Below are positions 33,264 through 41,108 of a stretch of 64,000 bases of DNA, in pieces; position 1 is the stretch's first letter, and the number at the start of each line of letters is the position of its first letter. Below the pieces are notes generated by a model that saw only the letters and a list, made by a program, of their open reading frames with translations, was not told the DNA's origin and did no database searches. Origin of the DNA: Hungatella sp. UBA4396 (GTDB lineage Bacteria; Bacillota; Clostridia; Lachnospirales; Lachnospiraceae). The stretch covers positions 6,954 to 70,953 of the forward strand of contig DGRE01000055.1 in NCBI GenBank assembly GCA_002389905.1, read 5' to 3'. Made by a program: the position numbers and the translations under genes.

Positions 33264-35144
33264 CTAAAAGCCAATTTCATGCTTCAGTTTCTGAACCCTT
33301 TCGCACCAATTGCCCACATTCCAATCTCCGAAAGCTCCAAGACCGGACAATTCATCACTTCCGTAATATACAGGAATATGGATCAGGGACAGTCCATCAT
33401 ACTCATATGCCTGCTTTAAAGCATTTTCAAATTCTTCCATGGTTTCTCCGCCATAGAAACCTTTCACACCTTTTACAGACTCTGCCATTTGTACGTAGTC
33501 AACAACCACTGCATCATCGGTTTTATATTCTTTGTCGTACTGAGAGTATTGAAGGCTGGTGATAGCACCCATACGGCGGTTATCAAACAGGACAATCATG
33601 CCTTTTAATTTATGCTGAACTGCATCAATTAAAATTTGAGGATTCATCATAAAGCTGCCGTCACCTGTAAAAGCCATAGGATATTCATTCTTTTCGGACA
33701 GTGCAAAAGCAAGCATGGAAGAAACTGCAAATCCCATATAAGATGCACCGGTTTCTGTTATTGTTTGCCCGGGTTTTTCATCTGTCACAATTTGGAATCC
33801 ATTTGCCTGAACATCACCTGCATCAAATATTTTAATGCATCCATTCATATCAGCAAAATCTACTGCTTTTTTTATTGCAGCCGGCTCTGTAAGAATGGTT
33901 TTTTCCCATTTTTCATCTTCTAAAACAGGATTATCATATCTTAATTGTTTAAAAGAATCCCACTCGTTCCGTTTATTTATGCACTCTTTTAACCACTCAG
34001 GGTCAGATGATTTATCTTTGGCATTTTTTATTAAATCGATTAATTTCAGAATAACTTCCTGTGCATCTCCTTGTAAACGAACACTATTGTTATACTGGCC
34101 CAGGTCATCGTAATCACAATTAATATTGATGATTTTCTTTGCGTTTCGATAAGCAGTTCCGGAACTATCCCATTGGCAAACGCCTCTTGCTCCAATGACA
34201 ATCATTAAGTCACATTCATTCATAGCATAATTTCCGCAAATAGATCCTTTAGAACCGCCGACACCCATATTGCGCAATTTTGAATATGGATATAAGCCCG
34301 GAACCTGAGGGCCATGTACATATGCAGCATCAATGAGGTCTAAAAATTCCTCTAATATTTCAGGAGAGACCTTTGCAGCTCCGCCTCCGGTTTTAACTGT
34401 GATTCTGGTTGAATTACAGATAGACTCCAGTGCGGCATGAAAAAGATTTAAATCTGTACTTATGATTTTTGACTCCTGTGACTTTTGAGGAAACTCAAGC
34501 AAATTGCAGTTTTCCATTGTTTTTGGTTGAATATTCATTGGAAGCAGCATATAAAATGGTGATTGTTTTACACCTCCATTGACGGTGGCATCACCTCTTT
34601 TTAAAGCTGTAAAAACAGCTTCCGGGGTATGTAATGAATATGCAGATCCCAGTGTTGAAAAAAGACGAAGAAAAAGCTCTTGTTCTCTTTTTGGGATTTG
34701 CTGCATGTTCGGTCCTTCACTATGACTTGTTTCATCACCCATCAGATAATATACGCCAAGGCCATTGGACAATGAAACCAAAGATCCGGCTACAGCTTGT
34801 AACGCACCCGGTCCAATAGAAGTAAAAACTGCCGAAACTTCATCATACTTCCATCGAAGCATTGATGCCACATGAGATGCTTCTACTTCATTGCGGACAT
34901 TTACTGTCTTAATAGCATTTTCTTCTTCGTATATACGCAGTACTTCTCCCACATCTGTCATTCCATGGCCAAAAATACCGATAAAAGTTCTGACACCTTG
35001 ATTTAATAAGCCTAAAACAACAGCTTCACTGAGACTGATATCCTGAAATTGTTTTAAACTGCCTGCTTCTACAGCTTTTTGTAAGGTGCCATAAGTTTTA
35101 ATCTCTTTCGCACGTTTTCTTCTTTGTTCAATTATTTCATTCAT
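33264..35144 (-). CDS. ThDP-dependent IolD-like hydrolase
   Basis: A 626-residue thiamine-diphosphate enzyme closest, from recalled motifs, to IolD (3D-(3,5/4)-trihydroxycyclohexane-1,2-dione hydrolase), which opens a cyclic 1,2-dione in inositol breakdown. The pyrimidine domain contains FGHGMTDVGEVL and RNEVEASHVASMLR with the ThDP glutamate; the C-terminal PP domain has GDGSFMMNPQILIDAVQHK and LFDNRRMGAITSLQYSQ. It is a little shorter than typical IolD (about 640). The rest of the inositol set (IolB, IolC, IolE, IolG, IolJ) is not in the window, so the true substrate may be another cyclic or vicinal diketone. TGAGGATTAAGT precedes the ATG, 12 bases after the isomerase stop. Confidence 0.8.
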   Translation of the reverse strand: MNEIIEQRRKRAKEIKTYGTLQKAVEAGSLKQFQDISLSEAVVLGLLNQGVRTFIGIFGHGMTDVGEVLRIYEEENAIKTVNVRNEVEASHVASMLRWKYDEVSAVFTSIGPGALQAVAGSLVSLSNGLGVYYLMGDETSHSEGPNMQQIPKREQELFLRLFSTLGSAYSLHTPEAVFTALKRGDATVNGGVKQSPFYMLLPMNIQPKTMENCNLLEFPQKSQESKIISTDLNLFHAALESICNSTRITVKTGGGAAKVSPEILEEFLDLIDAAYVHGPQVPGLYPYSKLRNMGVGGSKGSICGNYAMNECDLMIVIGARGVCQWDSSGTAYRNAKKIININCDYDDLGQYNNSVRLQGDAQEVILKLIDLIKNAKDKSSDPEWLKECINKRNEWDSFKQLRYDNPVLEDEKWEKTILTEPAAIKKAVDFADMNGCIKIFDAGDVQANGFQIVTDEKPGQTITETGASYMGFAVSSMLAFALSEKNEYPMAFTGDGSFMMNPQILIDAVQHKLKGMIVLFDNRRMGAITSLQYSQYDKEYKTDDAVVVDYVQMAESVKGVKGFYGGETMEEFENALKQAYEYDGLSLIHIPVYYGSDELSGLGAFGDWNVGNWCERVQKLKHEIGF

Positions 35145-35156
35145 ACTTAATCCTCA

Positions 35157-35771
35157 TTAATCCTCAATATATTTTTGTAATAGAGTCTGCGTTTTTTTAT
35201 CTAAGACACTGATAAAACCGGGGAAACCGGCAACTGCTTTTACAATTTCTTGTGGCATATCATCAAGTATTTCAAAAAACGGCCTATGTGCAATTTGAGA
35301 AATACGTGAAAGAGTCTGTCTTGACTTTTGCTGTGATTCTTTTCTGGTTTCAGGATATCCGCATCCACTTTCCACGCTGAAAATCCGATCAAAGACAAAA
35401 CGAAGATTTACATCTGCCGCCCAGCCATAACCTTGATTTAAGGGTAAAGAAATACAATTTCCTCCATTGATTTGTGTAAACAGCCAGGCGTCTAAAGGAG
35501 AAGTAATCAGTCCGCAAAATACTCCCGGAAACTGCATCGCAGCATTTAAATATCCTTGTCCTGTCCCACATCCCCCAACAACAAAATCAACTGATTCAGA
35601 GTTTAATAACATCGCTGTCATTAATCCTGTGTGTATATATGTAAGTTCCGGCAATTCTGAATTTCCGGTCATACCTAAATTTAAAACTTCATGTCCCCGG
35701 CCTTCTAATGCCTTAATAATATCACTGTTTTTTTGCCTGGCACTTACTTCATTGATTACTGCGATACGCAT
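35157..35771 (-). CDS. RpiB/LacAB-family sugar isomerase
   Basis: A 204-residue protein of the ribose-5-phosphate isomerase B/LacA-LacB family, which interconverts aldose and ketose phosphates. The active-site loop reads VVGGCGTGQGYLNAAMQFPGV with Cys68, matching the CGTGxG motif, and the N-terminal MRIAVINEVS resembles the family's first strand. It is about 50 residues longer than typical RpiB, with an extra C-terminal helical region. Clustering with a split transketolase suggests a pathway-specific pentose or tetrose phosphate intermediate. It lies between the transketolase C subunit and the IolD-like gene. Confidence 0.8.
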   Translation of the reverse strand: MRIAVINEVSARQKNSDIIKALEGRGHEVLNLGMTGNSELPELTYIHTGLMTAMLLNSESVDFVVGGCGTGQGYLNAAMQFPGVFCGLITSPLDAWLFTQINGGNCISLPLNQGYGWAADVNLRFVFDRIFSVESGCGYPETRKESQQKSRQTLSRISQIAHRPFFEILDDMPQEIVKAVAGFPGFISVLDKKTQTLLQKYIED

Positions 35772-35799
35772 AAATACCTCCTTATTATTGTTGATGGTT

Positions 35800-36741
35800 T
35801 TAATGGATATTTTTAATTAAGTCTTCTGTTCTGTCTGCAATATCCTGAACATTCATTTTCATTTTACTAAAAATGGCTTCATCATCACCTGACTCAAGAA
35901 AAATATCCGGAAAACCAATTCTAAGCAGAGGACAACAATGTTTTTCTGTTAATACTTCCGCAACAGCACCGCCAAGACCACCAATCCTGCTATGATTTTC
36001 AACGGTTATAATTCTTCCGCATTCTCTGGCTGCTTTAATAATTATTTCTTCATCCAACGGTTTTATTGTTCCCATATGAATCACACGAACATTAATTCCT
36101 TTTTTCCGCAGCAGTTTAGCGGCTTCTAATGCTTTTGGACTCATCATTCCGGTTGAAATAATTGCTGCATCCTTTCCATCCATGAGCTCAACACCTTTTC
36201 CTAATTCCATCTTATAAGACTCCGGAAAGATAGTAGGAACAGGGCATCTGACAGTTCTTAAATAGACCGGACCCGGTGTTTCAAGTGCTAAGCGGACAGC
36301 TGCTGCAGTTTCAACAGCATCACTTGGATTTAATATTGTCATATTTGGCATAGCTCTCATAAGTGCCATATCAGCTACAGATGAGTGTGTAGCTCCGGCT
36401 CTGCCTGTCGGAAGGCCAACATAAGCAGCATTAATTTTAACGTTTAAATTTGTATATGCTACTGAAACACGAATTTGATCAGCCGCACGTTTTGCTAAAA
36501 ACACAGCAAAAGCAGAAACAAAAGGGATACAGCCGACAGACGCCATTCCGGCTGCCATTCCAACCATATTTGCCTCCGCAATTCCGCATTGGATAAATCT
36601 TTTCGGATATTGCTCTCTAAAAAGATGTGTTTGTGTTGAAGAACATACATCCGCATCTAATACATGAAGCATAGGATATTCATCAGCCAGGTCTACTAAA
36701 GCTTTTCCAAAAGCCACTCTTGGTGCAACCATATTATTCAT
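35800..36741 (-). CDS. Transketolase C-terminal subunit, copy 1
   Basis: The C-terminal half (pyrimidine and transketolase-C domains) of a split transketolase, 313 residues. Visible family stretches are FIQCGIAEANMVGMAAGMASVG with the ThDP-activating glutamate, GATHSSVADMALMRAMPNM and ITVENHSRIGGLGGAVAEVL. It follows the N-terminal subunit by two bases, so the two are made together and assemble into one active enzyme. A second, clearly distinct pair lies at 41.1-42.9 kb, which argues that this one serves the local pathway. Confidence 0.9.
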   Translation of the reverse strand: MNNMVAPRVAFGKALVDLADEYPMLHVLDADVCSSTQTHLFREQYPKRFIQCGIAEANMVGMAAGMASVGCIPFVSAFAVFLAKRAADQIRVSVAYTNLNVKINAAYVGLPTGRAGATHSSVADMALMRAMPNMTILNPSDAVETAAAVRLALETPGPVYLRTVRCPVPTIFPESYKMELGKGVELMDGKDAAIISTGMMSPKALEAAKLLRKKGINVRVIHMGTIKPLDEEIIIKAARECGRIITVENHSRIGGLGGAVAEVLTEKHCCPLLRIGFPDIFLESGDDEAIFSKMKMNVQDIADRTEDLIKNIH

Positions 36742-36743
36742 AT

Positions 36744-37568
36744 TTATCTCTCCAATTCTTTTATAGCCAAGGCATATTCCTCTTTATTAGGAGCCTTGCC
36801 ATGCCAATGATAATCATTTTCCATAAATGAAACACCTTTACCTTTGACAGTCTTTGCTAAAATCATAACAGGTCCTTCTTTTGACAGGTTTCTAGCATTT
36901 TCAAGTGTTGATACAAGCTCTGCCATAGAGTGTCCGTCACATTCTAAAACAGTCCAGTCAAATGCTTCCCATTTTTTCTTTAAGGACCCCAGTGAGAGGG
37001 TTTTATTTACTTCTCCCGATAATTGAACACCGTTATAATCGGTAATACCAATCAGGCCTTTTGTTTTATTTGCCCCTGCATACATAGCAGCTTCCCACAC
37101 TTGACCTTCTTGAGATTCGCCGTCGCCAAGGAGTGTATATACACAAAAATCCAGATTATTTGCATCTCTGCCGGTACACATTCCTATGCCTAAAGATAAG
37201 CCTTGGCCTAAAGATCCGGATGAAATGTCAACCCCCGGTGTTTTGTGCATATCCGGATGTCCTTGGAGAATAGTTCCTTCTTGATCAAAAGTCATAAGCA
37301 CTTCCAATGGAAAGAACCCCCGCTTAGCCAATGTGCAGTAATATCCGGGTGTTGAGTGTCCTTTTGAAAGGATAAAACGATCTCTGTTTTCCATTCTCGG
37401 ATTGCTTGTATCTATATTCATTATGCGAAAAAATAGGGCAGTCAGAATATCAGCTTCAGATAAAGAGCCTCCGGTATGACCGCATCCTGCATTAAAAATT
37501 GTCTTTAATATGTGACGTCTGATATCGGCAGCCGCAGCTTCGAGATCAGGAATGCTCATTTTATTCAT
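36744..37568 (-). CDS. Transketolase N-terminal subunit, copy 1
   Basis: The N-terminal ThDP-binding half of a split transketolase, 274 residues: GHTGGSLSEADILTALFF near residue 30, SKGHSTPGYYCTLAKRGFF, DISSGSLGQGLSLGIGMC, and the ThDP motif GDGESQEGQVWEAAMYAG near residue 147. It transfers two-carbon units between sugar phosphates. It is about 45% similar by eye to the second copy at 42 kb, sharing order and motif placement. It lies downstream of the IolA-like dehydrogenase after a 185-base gap that contains a strong hairpin. Confidence 0.9.
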   Translation of the reverse strand: MNKMSIPDLEAAAADIRRHILKTIFNAGCGHTGGSLSEADILTALFFRIMNIDTSNPRMENRDRFILSKGHSTPGYYCTLAKRGFFPLEVLMTFDQEGTILQGHPDMHKTPGVDISSGSLGQGLSLGIGMCTGRDANNLDFCVYTLLGDGESQEGQVWEAAMYAGANKTKGLIGITDYNGVQLSGEVNKTLSLGSLKKKWEAFDWTVLECDGHSMAELVSTLENARNLSKEGPVMILAKTVKGKGVSFMENDYHWHGKAPNKEEYALAIKELER

Positions 37569-37624
37569 ATTTTTACTCCCAGCCTATTTATGGCTTATCA
37601 TTATAATCTGTTTATGTTTTGTTC

Positions 37625-37680
37625 AAGTGCAAGGATTTGAGGAAATATACTTAAAATCCTTGCACTTAGCGCCCGGGGCG
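37625..37680. other. Structured intergenic element between dehydrogenase and transketolase
   Basis: AAGTGCAAGGATTT (37625-37638) pairs perfectly with AAATCCTTGCACTT (37654-37667) across a 15-base loop, and a second GC-rich hairpin CGCCC-G-GGGCG (37670-37680) follows at once. No T-run flanks the long stem on either strand. It lies inside the presumed operon, so it may be a processing or stability element or an extragenic repeat. Confidence 0.5.
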
Positions 37681-37753
37681 TTTGTCCCTAAGCACTTCAA
37701 GCTATTATCAAATATATCTGATTTGCAATTAACATTCTATGTAGCGGCTATCC

Positions 37754-39256
37754 TTATATGGTTCCATCCCATGTTGATACTTCGGTCTGATGGATCTCTT
37801 CTTCATCAAACCAATGACTCGTTACTACTTTCGTTTCTGTATAGAAACGGTAGCCGTCTTTTCCAAGGCAGTGTAAATCGCCTATAAAAGATTTCTTGTG
37901 TCCCGAGAATGGGAATACGCCTACAGGAACAGGAATACCAACATTGACACCAACCATGCCGCCATCTGTGTATCTCGCAAATTTTCTTGCATAATATCCG
38001 TTTTGCGTAAATATAACAGAACCATTTGCAAATTCATTGTGATTCATAAGAGCCAAACCTTCATCAAAGTTTTTCACACGTTTGATACAAAGTACGGGAC
38101 CAAATATTTCTTTGTCTCCAATTGTCATATCCGGTTTGATGTGGTCTAAAATAGTTGGCCCGATATAGAATCCATTCTCGAAACCTTCCACCTTCACACC
38201 TCTTCCGTCTAACGCAAGCACAGCACCTTCTTCCAAACCTTTTTCTATCCAGGAAAGTACGGATTTCATATGAGGCTCATTGATTACAGGACCCATGTTT
38301 GATTCTTTATCATAGGCAGGACCCACTTTTATTTTAGAGGCCAAATTCACAATTTCTGCTACCAGTTCATCCGCAATTGCTTCTTCCACAACCACTACAG
38401 GCAATGCCATACATCTCTCTCCGGCACATCCAAATGATGCATTGATGATACCTGCGGCCGTCCTCTTAATAGGCGCATCTTTTAAAACTAAGGCATGATT
38501 CTTTGCTTCGCACAAAGCCTGCACTCTTTTTCCGCTGGCTGCTGCCGTGGAATAAATATGCATCCCCACGCTTGTAGAACCGACGAAACTGATACCTTTG
38601 ATGTCTTCATGTTTTAAAAAGATTTCTGCTTCGTTTCTTGAACAAGTTACAATATTAAGTACTCCGTCAGGTAATCCGGCCTCTTTATATAATTCAGCAA
38701 TCCTCATACACGTCTGGGGTGTAAATGTAGCCGCTTTTAATACGATTGTATTACCGCAGGCGATACACATAGGTGTCATCCAGCCCATCGGAATCATTGC
38801 CGGAAAGTTGAAAGGAACGATTCCCGCGAATACACCCAACGGCTCTCTGTATAATACAGTGTCATATCCGGAAGATGCATCCATAAGGCTTTCACCCATC
38901 ATAAGAGATGGCGCTGCGATTGCTTGTTCCGTACCCTCCTTTGCCTTTAAAACATCTCCCTTTGCTTCATCCAGGGTCTTTCCATTTTCTGTAGCCACGA
39001 GATGCGCTAATTCATCCATGTGCTCAATCAGTAAGTCACGTAATTTATATAAAATCTGCACTCTCTTGATAACCGGAGTACCGGACCAACCGGGATAGGC
39101 TGCTTTTGCCGCAGCTATTGCATCTTCAACCTCCTGTGCTGTACAAGTCGGAACTTGCGCAATCACCTCTCCCGTACTTGGGTCAAACGCATCCAAATAT
39201 TTTGTTGTTTTTGATTCTTTAAACTCTCCATTGATAAAATACGGTAATCTTTTCAT
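37754..39256 (-). CDS. Methylmalonate-semialdehyde dehydrogenase-like (CoA-acylating, IolA family)
   Basis: A 500-residue aldehyde dehydrogenase of the MmsA/IolA class, which oxidises malonate- or methylmalonate-semialdehyde to acetyl- or propionyl-CoA with CO2 release. The catalytic Cys282 lies in CAGERCMALPVVVVEE, the subfamily signature; LPYFINGEF opens the protein, and FNFPAMIPMGWMTPMCIACGN is also typical. I prefer the ATG at 39256 because homologues begin at this position; the frame runs to a GTG at 39310, and neither has a strong ribosome site. Together with an IolD-like enzyme it recalls the end of the inositol route, where it would yield the final acyl-CoA. Confidence 0.88.
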   Translation of the reverse strand: MKRLPYFINGEFKESKTTKYLDAFDPSTGEVIAQVPTCTAQEVEDAIAAAKAAYPGWSGTPVIKRVQILYKLRDLLIEHMDELAHLVATENGKTLDEAKGDVLKAKEGTEQAIAAPSLMMGESLMDASSGYDTVLYREPLGVFAGIVPFNFPAMIPMGWMTPMCIACGNTIVLKAATFTPQTCMRIAELYKEAGLPDGVLNIVTCSRNEAEIFLKHEDIKGISFVGSTSVGMHIYSTAAASGKRVQALCEAKNHALVLKDAPIKRTAAGIINASFGCAGERCMALPVVVVEEAIADELVAEIVNLASKIKVGPAYDKESNMGPVINEPHMKSVLSWIEKGLEEGAVLALDGRGVKVEGFENGFYIGPTILDHIKPDMTIGDKEIFGPVLCIKRVKNFDEGLALMNHNEFANGSVIFTQNGYYARKFARYTDGGMVGVNVGIPVPVGVFPFSGHKKSFIGDLHCLGKDGYRFYTETKVVTSHWFDEEEIHQTEVSTWDGTI

Positions 39257-39334
39257 TGATATACAAAGCCATTCCCTTCCGCCCTTGGGCAACTTATAGT
39301 CAGTAATCACAAAATTTTAATTGCAAAAATAAAA

Positions 39335-39371
39335 AAAGTTTTGTGTTAAACTTAATTTAGCACAAAACTTT
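39335..39371 (-). terminator. Terminator or attenuator between LysR gene and catabolic operon
   Basis: AAAGTTTTGTG (39335-39345) pairs with CACAAAACTTT (39361-39371). Read on the minus strand the stem is followed by a T-rich tract (TTTTATTTTTG), a classic terminator for the LysR gene. It lies about 80 bases before the dehydrogenase start, so the operon must have its own promoter there or depend on read-through. Confidence 0.75.
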
Positions 39372-39449
39372 CTTTGTTTCCAATACTTAATTTATCATAA
39401 ATTTATAATAAATTTGTTATCATTGGCAAAACATGTGCATTTGCATTAG

Positions 39450-40346
39450 CTAAAAGCACGGTTCATCGTTGTCGGAATTTTCAAAATAGCGGATCAAATA
39501 GTCCCTGAAGTTCTTAGCGGACGAAGACAAATATTCATCTTCCCGCCACGTCAAGTTTAAATAGCTGTAACACCTGGGAAATGCAACAGGAAGTAAAGAA
39601 ACATTATCACCGCCCAATACTTTGCCCCAAGTAATAGAAGGGGTAAAGGAAACTCCCAGCCCTTTTTCAATAAAATTTTTTACCGTTTCCGGACTATTAC
39701 TTTCTAAAATAATTTTTGGCTTAAAGTTCACCATTTCACAATAAAAGTCAGTTATCGTACGGATACTTTTGCCTTTTTGCAAGCAGATAAAATCTAATTC
39801 AGATAAGTCATGCAAATTTATTGCTTCTTGCTTTGATAAGGGATTGCTTTTAGGCAGGGCAACTAAAATTTCTTCTCTAAACAATGAACATGCGCAAGGA
39901 TGATCGAATATCGGATGAGCAGTAGAGTATAAAAACAAATCATGGGCGGCATTTGATGCCGTTTTATAATCCCCATGCAAAATTTTGAATTTAGTCGTTG
40001 GGTAAATTTTGTTAAATTCCATTATAATTTCAGGAAGTATTTTTGATGCCGATGACAGCGAAATAATGACTGTGGTGTCAAATTCTTTTTTACTCTCCTC
40101 AATATCTGTAGTAATACCGTCAAGCTCCTTAAAAACCCTGTTTGTTCGTTCTAACAGTATTTTGCCATACGTATTCAGCTTAATGTACTTGCCTACCCGG
40201 TCAAAAACCGCCACACCCAATTCAGTTTCTAAATTATTGATTGTCCGGCTCAATGAAGGCTGCGCAATATGAAGTTCATTAGCAGCCTTAGTGAAATGTT
40301 CCAATTCCGCAATTTTTTTAAAATACAGTAATGATTGGATATCCAT
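39450..40346 (-). CDS. LysR-family transcriptional regulator
   Basis: A 298-residue LysR-type regulator. The N-terminal winged helix reads LLYFKKIAELEHFTKAANEL with HIAQPSLSRTINNLE, and the co-inducer domain covers residues 90-295. It is the promoter-proximal gene of the 26-40 kb block, on the same strand and about 190 bases before the IolA-like gene, so it is the likely activator of this pathway. A palindrome CTGTAAA-GT-TTTACAG at 40374-40389, just upstream of its start, may be an autoregulatory site. Confidence 0.88.
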   Translation of the reverse strand: MDIQSLLYFKKIAELEHFTKAANELHIAQPSLSRTINNLETELGVAVFDRVGKYIKLNTYGKILLERTNRVFKELDGITTDIEESKKEFDTTVIISLSSASKILPEIIMEFNKIYPTTKFKILHGDYKTASNAAHDLFLYSTAHPIFDHPCACSLFREEILVALPKSNPLSKQEAINLHDLSELDFICLQKGKSIRTITDFYCEMVNFKPKIILESNSPETVKNFIEKGLGVSFTPSITWGKVLGGDNVSLLPVAFPRCYSYLNLTWREDEYLSSSAKNFRDYLIRYFENSDNDEPCF

Positions 40347-40373
40347 ATTTACGCCCTTTCATGTTTCACAGTA

Positions 40374-40389
40374 CTGTAAAGTTTTACAG
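40374..40389. promoter_or_regulatory. Palindrome upstream of the LysR gene
   Basis: CTGTAAA and TTTACAG flank two bases, centred 35 bases before the LysR start codon. A regulator-binding site is plausible, but no second copy was found at the operon promoter. Confidence 0.35.
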
Positions 40390-41108
40390 CCCTATTTTTA
40401 TTTAAAACCTTATATTTTCAAAGGTTACACCACTTTTTAAATAAAAACTCAAACTTCCCACACTAAAAGTGGGATTGTTTCTTGAAAAATCAATACTTTA
40501 GCTTCCAACAGTTACATCTGCGGAGAACAGATAGTTTAACCTGACTGCTCTTTTTAATCATGGTAATGGTGTCCAGAAAAGGATTTTCAATCGGACCAGC
40601 CTATAGGCAGCATACGGTATCCACGCTTATATTTCATTGAGCAATGGTCAAATACCTATGCCAGCAGTTCCGTTTTCTTAGAACGGGAGCTGTCAAAGAG
40701 GCTGTCAGCTACGATAAAAACATCCTTGCGGTCTTGAGAAGTTAATGGATTCGGACATCAATGGCTTCATGAAGCCATTGATGATTCTTGCAGAAAGCAA
40801 CGCAGTGAAACGCTGCCAGTTGATTTTGGTGCAATTAAGGAAACGATAGACAGTGTCGTTGAAGTATATTTCTTCAAAAGTGCCGTTTTTTTTCTGCATA
40901 TACATACTTCTGTCAGAGAAGACAAGGCAAAGCTGGTAATGGAAAATGTCCATGACCGGAATCTAAGGGTGTATCCGGCTGAGAATTCCAATCCTCTGCC
41001 GGATGCACTACTAGATTATGTACAATTTTCACAATTTATAGTTTACTACAATATTCGGAATGTTTCAATATAAACATTTAATAACAGAAAAGAACCAGAA
41101 ATGAATTT
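40390..41108. other. Intergenic region holding the IS4 remnant
   Basis: Apart from the decayed transposase, this stretch contains a small hairpin CCCAC/GTGGG at 40457-40473 and no gene with a ribosome site. The 3' end of the second transketolase operon lies at 41109; no strong terminator for it is visible. Confidence 0.5.
40560..40990 (-). pseudogene. Degraded IS4-family transposase
   Basis: Read on the minus strand in shifting frames, the region encodes recognisable pieces of an IS4-family transposase: FNDTVYRFLN with INWQRFTALLSARII, then RKDVFIVADSLFDSSRSKKTELLA, then VFDHCSMKYKRGYRML and IGWSD. At least one frameshift and two in-frame stops separate them, and the first catalytic Asp region (IDDS in relatives) reads VADS. 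A perfect 26-bp palindrome (half-site ATCAATGGCTTCA) at 40757-40782 interrupts it. Most of the C-terminal half is missing. It marks the junction between the 26-40 kb block and the pentose-phosphate operon. Confidence 0.7.

Noticed and set aside
33264..35144. Acetolactate synthase for the ThDP enzyme at 33 kb
   Set aside because: The ThDP family is the same, but motifs around FGHGMTDVGEVL and the C-terminal NNRRMGAITSLQ-type region fit IolD better, and no small regulatory subunit or branched-chain genes are near.
40705..40953. A functional 82-residue protein on the minus strand
   Set aside because: It is a piece of a frameshifted IS4-type transposase, with continuation in other frames interrupted by stops.
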